Of a stretch of 64,000 nt of DNA, positions 12,573 through 23,073 are shown one piece after another (the stretch's first letter is position 1; the number at the start of each line of letters is the position of its first letter). Below the pieces are notes generated by a model that was not told where the DNA came from, did no database searches, and saw only the letters and a program-made list of their open reading frames with translations. The translations under genes and the position numbers were made by a program. This DNA comes from Elysia chlorotica (Eukaryota > Mollusca > Gastropoda > Plakobranchidae), in the NCBI GenBank assembly GCA_003991915.1, contig RQTK01000003.1, positions 1,745,778 to 1,809,777 on the forward strand, in the 5' to 3' direction.

Positions 12573-13412
12573 ATGATAGTTATGTATAATTTTAATAACA
12601 ATCTACTGGATCTATTTTATGACAATGGAGCAAGAGAGAAGAAAATTGTTCATTTTAAAACAAACTATCATGACCCCCAACAAAGAGGAACTGTTCAAAG
12701 GATAATGAAGAATGGAACATCATTAGAAGTGCAGGCCCCATCTGTTTGTATTGACTACAACCGATACATGGGTGGTTGTGACAACAATGATCAAGTCACA
12801 CGCCTCAACAAGACCAACGCTGGCCCCGTTGCTTGATGGTGAAATTCTTTCTTTGGGCATGCTACAATGCTTACATTATAATGGACCACTACAATCCACA
12901 CAGCAGAGCTGGGAAACGTTACAGAACCTTCACTGCTTTCATGTCTGACATCTGCCTACAGCTTGTTGGAGATTTCAGACCGGCCGCAGTTCGTCGCACG
13001 AGCCGAGTCGACAACCCTGAGAGACTGCAAAATGTGGGCTTGCACATGCCTATAATCAACCTTGAGGCTACAGGCAATAACTTATGCACTGTATGTTCCT
13101 ATAAGTTCAATCAACATGTGAGGACACATCCCAACATGAAGAAAGCAGAAATGCCAGTAAAGCAGATCAAAATCAAGTTCTACTTCACCAAATGCCGCGC
13201 CTACTTGAGCATAAAGGAGGGCTCCACTTGCTGGGCACACAAAGCAGCAGTACTGGAGATAGCAAGGTAGAAACAATTTTTCCAATTTATGCATGTTTTT
13301 CTATCACTTCTTGCATGATACTAATACCATGTCCGTATTTTCTTGAATTTGGCTGGGGAGCCTAGGGGAAGGGGGGTTGTGAGCTCAGGGGGTCGAGGGT
13401 TCAAAGGGTTAA
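12573..13412 (+). mobile_element. piggyBac remnant A: transposase C-terminal half and right terminus
   Basis: At 12573-12832 the frame encodes SVCIDYNRYMGGCDNNDQ, the piggyBac hallmark around the last catalytic Asp. A frameshift near 12830 moves the frame, and 12833-13270 continues with FFLWACYNAYIIMDHYNPH and ends in the Cys/His-rich C-terminal domain (CTVCSYKFNQHV... FTKC... CWAHK). About 130 bases downstream GTTCAAAGGG|TTAA (13399-13412) matches a piggyBac right terminal repeat abutting its TTAA target. The 5' part of the transposase is missing. It is a pseudogene. Confidence 0.85.
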
Positions 13413-13796
13413 TGCAAACTTGTGTATGATGTTGACTCTACAGTGGTATGTTGACAGGATCAGAGTTGTAAGATGCCCTCCCGATCTATAGATCTACTTC
13501 CGCCCCTACTGCAAAAAAACATTGATTTGTAGACCGCTTGTGTCGTTCCAGTATTTCATGACAAACTCCTTGTATCGTGAAATATTCTTAAAACAACCAT
13601 AATTTGAGCTATCTAAAATGTGACTATATTGGCGCTGTGTGTCTCTCATCTTACCACTTTGCACCTTGTCTCTTTAATTTAACGTTATGTTATGATAACA
13701 TATCATGTTTTGCAAATTGTTGCACCTCTGTGAATATTTGACACATACAAACAGTTTAAAAGTTTTAACAGTTTTTAAATTTTAAAAAAAACCATT
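13413..13796. other. Spacer between two piggyBac remnants
   Basis: AT-rich sequence with no ORF or repeat that I recognise. Confidence 0.5.
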
Positions 13797-14135
13797 AACC
13801 TTTTCACATCATCCCGCACCACTGTGGTGCGGCCCCCTTTACAACCGATCGCACCGCACAGCTGGGGTTACCGCGTAGTTTCATAAACAAAACCACGTTT
13901 ATTTCTTAAAGTATCATATCTTTGATTTTTCTTACGCTTTCTCTCTATTCTTGCTTTCTTTCACATTGCAAACAATGAAACATACATACCAATAGACCAG
14001 CCAGATCATGACCCAATACACAAGATTCGACCTTTCATCACACACCTCAACACAAAATTCAAAGAACTTTACAACCCTGACATCAACATCTGTATTGATG
14101 GTACCATACTACTTAAGATGGGCAATTCTATATAT
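13795..14135 (+). mobile_element. piggyBac remnant B: left terminus and first catalytic region
   Basis: TTAA at about 13795 is followed by CCTTTTCACATCATCC and then a 9+1+9 palindrome CCGCACCAC-T-GTGGTGCGG, a layout typical of piggyBac left ends. At about 13980-14130 an open segment encodes PIHKIRPFITHLNTKFKELY followed by INICIDGT, corresponding to the piggyBac region with the first catalytic Asp. The coding part then stops and the sequence becomes LINE at about 14136, so a 5'-truncated LINE probably inserted here. The rest of the transposase was not found beyond the LINE. Confidence 0.75.
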
Positions 14136-16034
14136 TGACCTGGTGGTGGAATGAGGATGTTGATAAGGCAATTACAACTAAGCGTCAAGCTTTCAAGGCA
14201 TGGAAGACTGGTAAATGCACAAGGGCAGAATACGACGCAGCCAAGCGCACCGCCAGACACGTAGTGCATCGTGCTCGTTATGAAGCCAACAAGATGGTCT
14301 ACCAGAACATTGATCCCAAGTCTTCAGAAGTCTTCCGACTTGCCAAACAGATGCGAAAAGAGAACGCAGACGTTGTGGGTGACAAACCCGTGAAGAATGA
14401 TGCAGGCGAGATGTCCATGAGGGTTGACTCCAAGCAGAAGGCATGGCTAGAACACTATGAAAGGCTCCTGAACGTTGAGTTTGACTGGGATCCAGACCAT
14501 CTATCTGATGAACCACCTGTGGAAGGTCCGTCAAACCCAATCACCATTGACATGGTAAAGAAGGCCATCTCACAGATGAAGTCAGGCAAAGCAGCGGGCC
14601 CATCAGGCATAGTGGTAGAGATGATAAAGGCAGCAGGTGACACCGGCGCCTCCATGATCCATGACCTCGCAGATGCTATCAACAGATGCAATCTTCGTTG
14701 TCAGACAACTGCAGGAGAAATACCTAGCAGCCAACAAAAGACTTTACATGGCTTTTGTGGACCTGGAGAAAGCATTCGATCGAGTCTCTAGGAAAGTCAT
14801 CTGGTGGGCACTGAGGAAACTTGGTGTAGAGGAGTGGACTGTGCGTCTGGTCCAGGGCATGTATGCAAATGCACGGAGTCAGGTCCGGGTAGGTGACGGT
14901 TACAGTGAAGAGTTTGAGGTGAAAGTTGGAGTCCACCAAGGTTATGTACTCAGTCCACTGCTGTTTACCGTCGTGCTTGAAGCCCTTTCTCGTGAATTCC
15001 GATCTGGTGTCCCCTGGGAGGACTTTTATGCTGACGACCTAGTCATCATAGCGGAGTCACTTGAGGAATGTGTCAGTAGGCTGTTGATGTGGAAGGAAGG
15101 TATGGAGGAAAAGGGTCTGAGAGTGAATGCAAGGAAGACCAAGATCATGATCTGCGGTAATAACCTGGATCTTCTCCAGAACTCAGGCGAGTTCCCCTGG
15201 TCTGTCTGCTGCACTGGTGTAGGTAGCAACAGCATTTTCTGCAAAGGCTGCAAGAAGTGGGTACACAAGAAATGCAGCGGGCTGAAACGCCTGACGAAGG
15301 ACTCAGATTTCAAGTGCAGTCGATGCCAGGGAACTACGAGACCAATCGATGGCAGACCACAGAGTGAAGTCCAGGTGGGATCCGACAAGCTGGATGTCGT
15401 AGCTTCTTTCTTCTACCTGGGAGATATGCTCTCGGCAGCTGGTGGCTGTGACCTTGCAACCACAACACGTGTGAAGACAGCTTGGAAGAAGTTTAAAGAA
15501 CTACTACCAATTCTTTTGTCTCTCCACCTCTCATACAAGACGCGGGGTCATGTGTACAGCACTTGTGTGCGGAGTGCAATGCTCCATGCTAGCGAGACAT
15601 GGCCCTTGACCAAGCCAAACCTTCAACGCCTGCAGAGAAACGACAGGGCAATGATAAGACAGATCTGCAATGTGAAGCCAGAAGATGTGGCCACCACCAG
15701 GTCAAATGAGCTATTGACGCTTCTTGGCCTTGAGGACCTGAACCCCATTCTGACGGAGAGAAGACTCCGGTGGTATGGCCACGTGGAACGGTCAAGCGGA
15801 GCTATCAAGACAGCATTGGACATGCAAGTAACAGGAAGTCGTGGAAAAGGGAGACCCAGAATGACATGGAAGCAGGTGACAGAGAGGGATCGGAAAGACT
15901 GGAAACTCTCAACAACTGACCCTCATGACAGAAACACCTGGAGATCTGGTGTGAGATCAGCCATGCGTGCAGCAAGCCAGCTACCTGGAAGGGGGTCCAC
16001 TGATGTGGATGTTGCCCCAGTACCTGCACGTTAA
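14136..16034 (+). pseudogene. LINE reverse transcriptase ORF, frame broken by an internal deletion
   Basis: The first frame (to about 14685) carries the region before the palm (MKSGKAAGPSGIVVEMIKAA). At about 14685 the sequence jumps to [12 protein letters not shown] in another frame. The residues that should lie between, including the [11 protein letters not shown] motif, are absent here but present in the 20954 copy. The second frame then runs open to 16034: [17 protein letters not shown] (first palm Asp), GVHQGYVLSPLLF, FYADDLVII (YADD active site, about 15030), a Cys/His cluster CCTGVGSNSIFCKGCKKWVH...C..C like a PHD or RING-type finger (15205-15330), and a C-terminal domain with RRLRWYGHVER. 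It cannot make a full RT because of the deletion. Confidence 0.88.
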
Positions 16035-16075
16035 TCAAAATACCGATGATGGATGATGATGGATGATATATAAAT
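14136..16075 (+). mobile_element. Non-LTR retrotransposon (LINE), 5'-truncated with internal deletion
   Basis: The body encodes the start of a reverse transcriptase (14136-14685), then the RT core, YADD active site and C-terminal region (14690-16034). Beyond the stop is CCGATGATGGATGATGATGG, a short tandem 3' tail typical of some non-LTR families, ending near 16075. The 5' end starts abruptly in piggyBac B, as expected for target-primed reverse transcription that stopped early. A second piece of the same family at 20954-21186 differs by only one base over about 135 shared bases, so the family was recently active. Confidence 0.9.
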
Positions 16076-16155
16076 ATTAAAAAATGTACAGTGTGGAATT
16101 ACACTTACAGTGGATCTATAGGACTATATCCTTGCAAGAGACAAATCAACTTTGG

Positions 16156-19100
16156 TCAACTAGCTGCAAGCCTTGGAAGACACAAATTGTAGAAGGAGTC
16201 GGCGTGCAGCTCACAAATCTCTATCCACCTGACCCAACCCGCTTCTTGCAGGCTTGCACAAGTTGCTGGTGTCTTTTCATCTTTAACATAGTGAGGGTCC
16301 TATAAACATTAAACAATCAACACGTTAAAAAATGATTTGTTTTTAGCAAATTGGGAAGTATTTTCATCAAATTTAAAATTCTTACTCTTGCATTAGGCAT
16401 TTAATGTTTTTTATACATTTTCATATGAGTGGCTTTTGTTGCTCATCTAGCAACCATTATTATGGTACATGTATCATAGCTTGAAATTTACATCAAAACA
16501 AAAGTAAAAGAAAAGACAAAAAATAGAAATTTTAACAAAGTGAAGAAAAAGATTAACCATGTTCAAAAATATTATTTTAGAATACATAATCACATCTATG
16601 AAAAATACGTGGAGCAGAACCATACTATCTCAGTTTTACTTTAGAAAAGAATTAAGAACAAAAAAATTTCTCAGAATTTTAACTCATTTCTCATTTTCTG
16701 TTTTCTATTTTGTATTGACTGAAGGGAATATAAATGCAGTTTTCCTGACGAAAAAAAAAATGTCAAGCTCCCACTTGTTAAACTTCTCACATCTTTACCA
16801 CAAATGTGCACTATTTGTGGTATTTTTCAAAATTCATTAAAACCATTAAAACATAATACATAATATTAGAACAAAGCTTACCACTACCAACAACGCAGGA
16901 GGGTCCTCACACACTCCCATAACTCCTTTGGACGAATTGTCAGTTTCACCACCTGATGAAGAAAGTCATTTTCTATAAGGTTTCAAGGGGAAAAATACAA
17001 TCACCCACTAGGCTTCACATTTATTTATCTTAGGTTTTCTCCAGGGTTTCCCGACCTTGTCAGGAAAAAAAAATCCCAGGAATTTTAGGAAAATGTCCAG
17101 CACTATTGGCATTTAATGCACGCAAAATTGAAAATTCGGTTAAAGGTCTCTTGAACTGAGATTAGATCTAAGAAGACAGGACAGCAACAGAGAACATACC
17201 TTTGTACAGAGCTAGCACAAAAGACACCAAATGTAACTGTTATGGCAATGTTAGTGTATAAATTTGATAATCATCTTTCTATGTGAATGAAAAGCATGTC
17301 TTTAAACCAAACCTGCTTAAATTCATGCAAGAGACATGATCTGAATGTATAATTTAAACATTATTGTTGCAGATAATTCAAGAGGTGGAGAAAAAATAAA
17401 ATTTACAATAGAAAACTGTTGGTGAGAGATTGTTCAGACGAGACAAGACTGAGACAGTCCTGGCTGTTAAGAGTTCGGTCAGATGATGGCAGAAAAAAAA
17501 CATGGTGCTGCTAAGGAGAGGACAGAAATGATAATGAAGCCATCGATATAAGTAGGATGACAACAGAAAACTTGTTATTTTTCTTATTGCAGGTATATTG
17601 CAAGTTGGAAGTAGACAAAGTGAAGAGTGAAGAAAGAAAGAAAAAAGGGTTGTGGAGCAGTTTATTTGCTTCGGTATGGTTGACAGCAGAAAACTAATTA
17701 TGGTGAGAAGAGGCAAATTTATGACCATTATGAAAAGGTTGAACAAACTGAAAACTCAAGGTTGAACAAGCTGAAACTAACAATATACTGATTATAATAA
17801 GAAATTCTATTTTCACAGGTAAATTCCACTTTTATATCCACCTAGGAAAGTTGGGATATCAGGGCTTCTATCTCAGTAGTTACCAACATGAAGGCAGTCT
17901 TACTGATAGCTTAGAAATTTTGGCGTGTGAACCAGACCAAAAATGCAAACATTTACCTCGAAAACATCCTCAACATTAGGTGGCCCAAAAATGTCTCAAA
18001 CAAAGACCTGTAGGACAGAACAAAGCAAACCCCCATTGAGACAGAGGGCTGGGTAGGCCACACACTTTGAAAGCCTGTACATGTATAAAACATCACAAGG
18101 TAAGCCCTGGAGTGGAACCTCCAAGGCAAACACAAAGTTGGCCACCCGTAGCACTGAGACAGTTGAGTTGTTGAGTTGAGTTGGTTTAACGTCCAACAAC
18201 AGCACTATATAGAATATATTGTGAACGAGCCCCAAGACTGACGTCTGACAAATTTATGTGCTGCCACACACGAGACAGGGCGGGGAAGCCGGTCACATTA
18301 AACTGACACCGACCCAACCAGTAGGGAGCCAAATTGCCAGGACTCGAATCCGGACCTTTTGCGTTGGAAGCCGATGTTCTACCCCAGGGCCACCGCATCC
18401 CCCAGCACTGAGGCAGAGATAAATGTCGCCAGTACCACTTGGATCAGGCTGAGGAGGACCAGCCAGAATCAAATCTGGTGGAGGGGAGTTATGGCGGACC
18501 TATGTTCCACAGGGAATCAAGAGGCTTAAGTAGATCATGTCATATTTACTGACCTAACCAGTAGGGTGAAGAGCAGCTGATCAGGATTCATGCCCAGATC
18601 TTCCTAATTAGAAGTAACAGGTTATACCGACTGAGCTACTTCACACCTCTATTTTAGAGAACTAACAACAACTGACTTTGTACGTGCAATGTAGTTCATT
18701 TATGGAATCTATGTCCGACTTACCCATCATGACTGGGCATCCCCAGGATTGGAAATGAGCAGAGAGTTCTGGCAAGTGTTGCTCCAGCTCACACCCTTTG
18801 GTCACATGGATGATTTTACAAGGCACCTGTGGGGCCGAAAAATACATGTTTTACATAGAGCTACTAACGATGGCCCCAAATTACTGAAGTAAAGGAATGT
18901 AACTTTGTATGTTAGAATGAATATATTTTTGTGTCATCATGATAAAGAAAAGTATATATATACATAATAAGGGTTAATGAACAAAACTTTCAAAACGTGG
19001 GATTATAAAGATTTTCTTAGAGGTGTTGCTTAGGAAATACTTGGAACTAGTAGATTGCTCTTCTTTTGGAACAAGGAAATCATTCACATTTATAAAGAAG

Positions 19101-19157
19101 GGTTACTCCCAACCCAAACACCATGACACGCACACACACACACTCTCACAGAAAGAA

Positions 19158-19218
<61 letters not shown>

Positions 19219-22200
19219 GGAGAGAGAGAGGGGGGAGGGAGGGGGGGGAAGATTTTTGAAGTCTGGAATCCTCTTGGGTACAATCTTAAAGTTTGAATAA
19301 TATATTAGATAAGCGCACCAAAGAAATTAAGTTGATCTTTGGTTGAACCATAACCCCAACTTCTGGGTGATTGTATCAACACTATACATGTAACATCAAA
19401 TGACTTTTCCACTAAGAGAGTTATAATACATAACTTATTACAAGATTTTAGTGATATCTTTCAAAACGTTTTTTGTGTCCTTGTGTAAAGTTTCATAGCC
19501 ATATTCCCGACTTGTGGGTGATCAGTCATTCAAACTTAAAAAATACCTTCTGCCTATGCCTGGGTGACTAGTTACCAAGACACTTTACATATATAATCAT
19601 GTGGCAGCCTACTTGAATCGTATTATTACAGTGATCTTCCATCTCTGTGTAGTTTTGTTACAGTTCTATTCCCTGATTAATTGATCACTCTTTGGGTACA
19701 ATACATGTAGACTGGTGACACTGTTACTTTGTTTGCGTTTTGACGACAATGCGATCCACCCGCAAAGAGAAAGATCCACCGGACCTCATTCTTGAGGTTA
19801 GATTCTGGATCTTTCCTGACAACTGACAATCAGCTTGTACCGTTCCGAGGGAGATGCAAGTTTTGGATGTACATTCCCAGTAAACCAGACAAATATGGTC
19901 ACAAGATTTACTGGTTATGTCAATCTGACACTGAATCAGAGGCCTGCCATACTTGGACAAGGTTAATCGCCTACCAGAAAAGGACTACGGAGAGAACTCA
20001 ACTGTGTCAGAAAGCTGATTGAACCATACTATAGGAGTGGCAGAAACGTGTGACCTTTGATAACTTCTTTACCACATTCAAACTCACTCAGCATGTGTTA
20101 AAAGAAGGTCTCACTTGTGTTGGCACTGTCAGGAAAGATATCAGAGCACCTGAGGCATCACTCATTTTCAAAATACAAGCAGTACACATCACAATTTGCA
20201 TTTCAGCAGAAAACAACCATGGTTTTCTATAAATCAAAGGAAAACAAAGTTGTCACATTGTTGAGCACTAGCCACTCGGACAAAGCGAAGCAAAAGTTTT
20301 ATAATGTTCTGTTGGACAACTTGACCAAAGGAGAAGTGGATGGAATGGATCAGAGGGTTCACAAATATTCATATAAGAGTAAATCACAAAGATGGCCCAT
20401 GGCTTACTTTTTTTTAACATTGTGGATGTGTCATGTTTGGCTGCCCATATTATCTTCAAAAATAAGCTCTGAAATCATCCCCTGAGTGAATAAAGATTCA
20501 AGATTTCATTTTACAAGGGCTGTTGCATCTGGTCCTGCCCAACACTGTAACATTATTTGAAGGACAATCTCTATTTCCACTGCTAACTTGGACCAGGACA
20601 AATCAAAACAAACCAGGAAAGATCTTTAACAAACATACATGCCTCAGACGGCAGCAAGTAAAAAAGCAATAAGATGACAAAAGATCTGCTACATCTACAA
20701 CACAAAAAACAAGAAAGCAGCAACAAAGATGCAGAAACTGCCCTTGGCAAAATGACAAAAAGTGACAATCACTTGCAGCAAATGTAGAGAATTAATTTGT
20801 GGTGAGTACAGGCACTTTGAATACATCTCTGAATGCATCAATGCTAGCAATGTCACCAGCAATTATTACACTGGATAATTTGAAAATCAGCACAATGGTT
20901 TTGCATAACTTGTTAGTAAACCTTTAGTTAACTTACTTAAAAGTCCATAATCCATGAAAGTCTTAGAGAGGATTGTGGGCAGCCTCATTAGACAGGTGGT
21001 GTCGATCGACGAGTCCCAGTTTGGCTTCGTCCCAGGCAGGGGCACAACAGATGCAATCTTCGTTGTCAGACAACTGCAGGAGAAATACCTAGCAGCCAAC
21101 AAAAGACTTTACATGGCTTTTGTGGACCTGGAGAAAGCATTCGATCGAGTCCCTAGGAAAGTCATCTGGTGGGCACTGAGGAAACATACTTCTGTTTTTT
21201 TTAATTTTGCAAGTTTTGTAGCATTTTTAATCGTTGAATTCTGTAACTCTACACAGGGTATGCCTTCTGTTTTAGTCGGAAGTCGTTACAGTTCAGTTTT
21301 CTTCAGCTTTTGATAAAATCAAAACATATTTTAAATAAAAAATGCCTTTCTCTATTTTGTCTGTTTGTCTTGAAACATACAAGAGAAATCTGGTAATTAT
21401 TTCCTAATCCTCGACAAATTGTGTTGGTGGCCGATCAACCTGGAATTGGGTACAATTTTTTTTACTATTAGAAGTATGGATGACTAGTCACCAAGGAATT
21501 GGGTAAAGCTTTTTTCAATATCATTTTAAGAAGTATGCGTGATTGGTCTTTTAAACATCGAGTTAGGGTAAGGGTTAAGTAAACATTTCAAGGATACAGA
21601 CATTAAGGGATTTTTACAATTACATGAACATTTTTTTTTAAAGAAGCTCATGGAATTGTTTTAACTTGATCACAGATGTTGATTTGTTAGGGTTGCAAAA
21701 AACTTAAGGCTTGTCAAGTACCAGGATTTTATCAAATTCAAGAAATACACCTATATCTATTTTTGAAAAATTAAAGTGTTGTTGTTTTTTTTTACAATAC
21801 ATCAACTAAAATCTCTTGAAATAAAAAATTAAAAGTCTTTTAAAAAATGTAAATCATAATATACTATTAAAACATTAAACCAAAAGCACACACATCATAG
21901 AAAAAATCAAGGCAGAGGCAAACTTCAAAACTGCCAATCCATTGCCTGGACTGTGCAAAGGTCTGAGGTTTATCACCCATCTCCACCAAAGCAGACTGGA
22001 TATCTCTTATTCCAGGCACCGATAGCACTTTGCTATTTCTCTCAAGAGATGCAGTTTGGAGCTGATGATGCACCCAGGAGCAAAGAGTCTGTAAAGTTCT
22101 GTAGCCACAGCCCCAACCCTGAAAAAAATCATAATATAGAAAGGATTATAGTAAATATATATTCATTCTAACATTTAATGGCTAGAGTAAAGTTCTTGAG

Positions 22201-23073
22201 AGACGACACACAAAGATCAATAACACAATAAGTAACAATCCTTTTAGAAATGGTGTTAATACTTTTATAATTTAACGAGTTTAGATCAAGCAGCCTTGGG
22301 TAAAAAAATTAGTGAAAAATACAAGTAGCCCAATCTCTTAATCTCTGCATAGAGAGCTTCAAAGTCTTCTTTGTTTCTCTTTGATCATTAGATACCACTG
22401 TTATTTTTAATAAGAGCAGCGTTGGTTCCCCGTAAACCTTTATCAGACTTGTCTGTGACCGATATAACAGCAAATACTATGTAACTGTCGCACCTTTACT
22501 AATATCCATCCAAGTTAAAGCTTTGTGCCCTCTCAGTTTCCCTCTCAACATCCTTTGCTTTTCAATTTCATGGCGACCAATGATGGGCGTTCCAGGATTT
22601 GAATCAATTAAATTAGGCCCACAATGTAGCCTACATGTAACAATTTAACGTTAAATTCTGGCCTCCCTCTCGGGCTTTGTGTAGCATATTGAATTTTTCA
22701 AACATGAGAGAAAGTTGATTTAGACTATGTAGTATATTGGGAAAAAGGGTTAAATTAAACTTTTTTTAATACAGAGAGGGAATTTTGAGGGATGTAAAAT
22801 TTAACACCTTGTATGACTGATTTCATTCATTTTTTACACACATATAGTGAATTTTTTTTAGTATAACATCAGACATTATATTAATTTAATTTTATTGCAC
22901 TAATTCAGGTTTACACTATTTACCATATCGGCAACTCCATCGCAGAAATAATGGTAGTAGGAATACAATCCTTGACAAAAAGTACTTTTTGGACGCAGTG
23001 GCAGACCCTCATGTACATTTGTTAATAAATGAAGGGTTCCATGTTTCTCCTTATCCAATTTCTTGTCTTCCAT
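16156..23073 (-). CDS. UFSP1: UFM1-specific protease 1
   Basis: Five exons on the minus strand join in phase to 230 residues: 23073-22924, 22118-21894, 18826-18724, 16952-16882 and 16299-16156 (stop). UFSP1 is a C78-family cysteine protease that matures the UFM1 precursor, exposing its C-terminal glycine for the ufmylation cascade. Exon 1 (ATG 23073) gives the N-terminus with [10 protein letters not shown]. Exon 2 begins [15 protein letters not shown], holding catalytic Cys54, and includes GDKPQTF and RQWIGS. Exon 3 ends SWGCPVMMG. Exon 4 starts [15 protein letters not shown]. Exon 5 begins DPHY (catalytic Asp184 and His186) and ends with FYNLCLP near the C-terminus. GWGCGYRT and the GGE-D-SK-GVC segment favour UFSP1 over UFSP2, and it lacks UFSP2's long N-terminal domain. 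The donor of exon 2 (GTGTGT) is the weakest junction. Introns contain SINE, piggyBac and LINE debris. Confidence 0.93.
18168..18403 (-). repeat. tRNA-derived SINE, copy 2 (near full length)
   Basis: Read on the minus strand it has the tRNA-like head with TAGAACATCGGCTTCC, a B box GGATTCGAGTCCTGGC, then CTACTGGTTGGGTCGGTGTC, GTGTGTGGCAGCACATAAA, GTCAGACGTCAGTCTTGGGG, and the tail GGACGTTAAACCAACTCAAC. It is the best copy in the window for building a consensus. Confidence 0.85.
18420..18535 (-). repeat. Interspersed repeat fragment shared with 31995-32160
   Basis: TGTTCCACAGGGAATCAAGA and the neighbouring GGAGGGGAGTTATGGC recur, in inverted orientation and diverged, at about 31995-32160. This looks like the end of a retrotransposon family, but I cannot name it. 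Confidence 0.5.
18545..18655 (-). repeat. tRNA-like SINE head
   Basis: On the minus strand GTGAAGTAGCTCAGTCGG matches an A box and GGGCATGAATCC a degenerate B box, spaced as in a tRNA. It is not a functional tRNA: no acceptor stem pairing is evident. Confidence 0.5.
19161..19250. repeat. (GA)n microsatellite running into G-rich tract
   Basis: About 25 GA units followed by GGGGGGAGGGAGGGGGGGG. The purine tract is strand-asymmetric and the G-rich end could form a quadruplex. Confidence 0.9.
19741..20486 (+). pseudogene. piggyBac remnant C: central transposase region
   Basis: Fragments in several frames give [15 protein letters not shown] (about 19742), then [20 protein letters not shown] with a catalytic-region Asp (19820-19880), [34 protein letters not shown] (second catalytic Asp region, 20056), and LLSTSHSD, then [20 protein letters not shown] near the third catalytic site (20260-20410). 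The canonical MGG before the last Asp has decayed to DGMDQ. Frameshifts near 19800, 20020 and 20190 make it inactive. No terminal repeats were found. Confidence 0.85.
20941..21186 (+). mobile_element. LINE fragment, same young family as 14136-16075
   Basis: It encodes [31 protein letters not shown] and [12 protein letters not shown], then stops abruptly after GCACTGAGGAAAC. It differs from the 14.7-kb copy by one base over about 135 bases. Both ends are truncated, which target-primed reverse transcription alone would not produce, so a later deletion or recombination is implied. It preserves the RT segment that the other copy has lost. Confidence 0.88.

Larger units (their letters stand above)
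16953..18723 (-). other. UFSP1 intron 3
   Basis: A 1.8-kb intron containing the full-length SINE at 18168-18403, another tRNA-like head at 18545-18655, and a repeat at 18420-18535 whose GGGAATCAAGAGGCTTAAG segment recurs inverted at about 32008. The remainder is AT-rich and unassigned. Confidence 0.8.
18827..21893 (-). other. UFSP1 intron 2
   Basis: A 3.1-kb intron that holds the (GA)n tract at 19161-19232, piggyBac remnant C at 19741-20486 and a LINE fragment at 20941-21186. All are inserted antisense to UFSP1. Confidence 0.8.

Noticed and set aside
16084-16305. 73-residue plus-strand ORF
   Set aside because: It is the antisense shadow of UFSP1 exon 5.
16156-23073. Assignment as UFSP2 in place of UFSP1
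   Set aside because: The short N-terminus, [15 protein letters not shown] and the [15 protein letters not shown] segment match UFSP1; UFSP2 has a long N-terminal domain and GGGVLAHTILG at that place.
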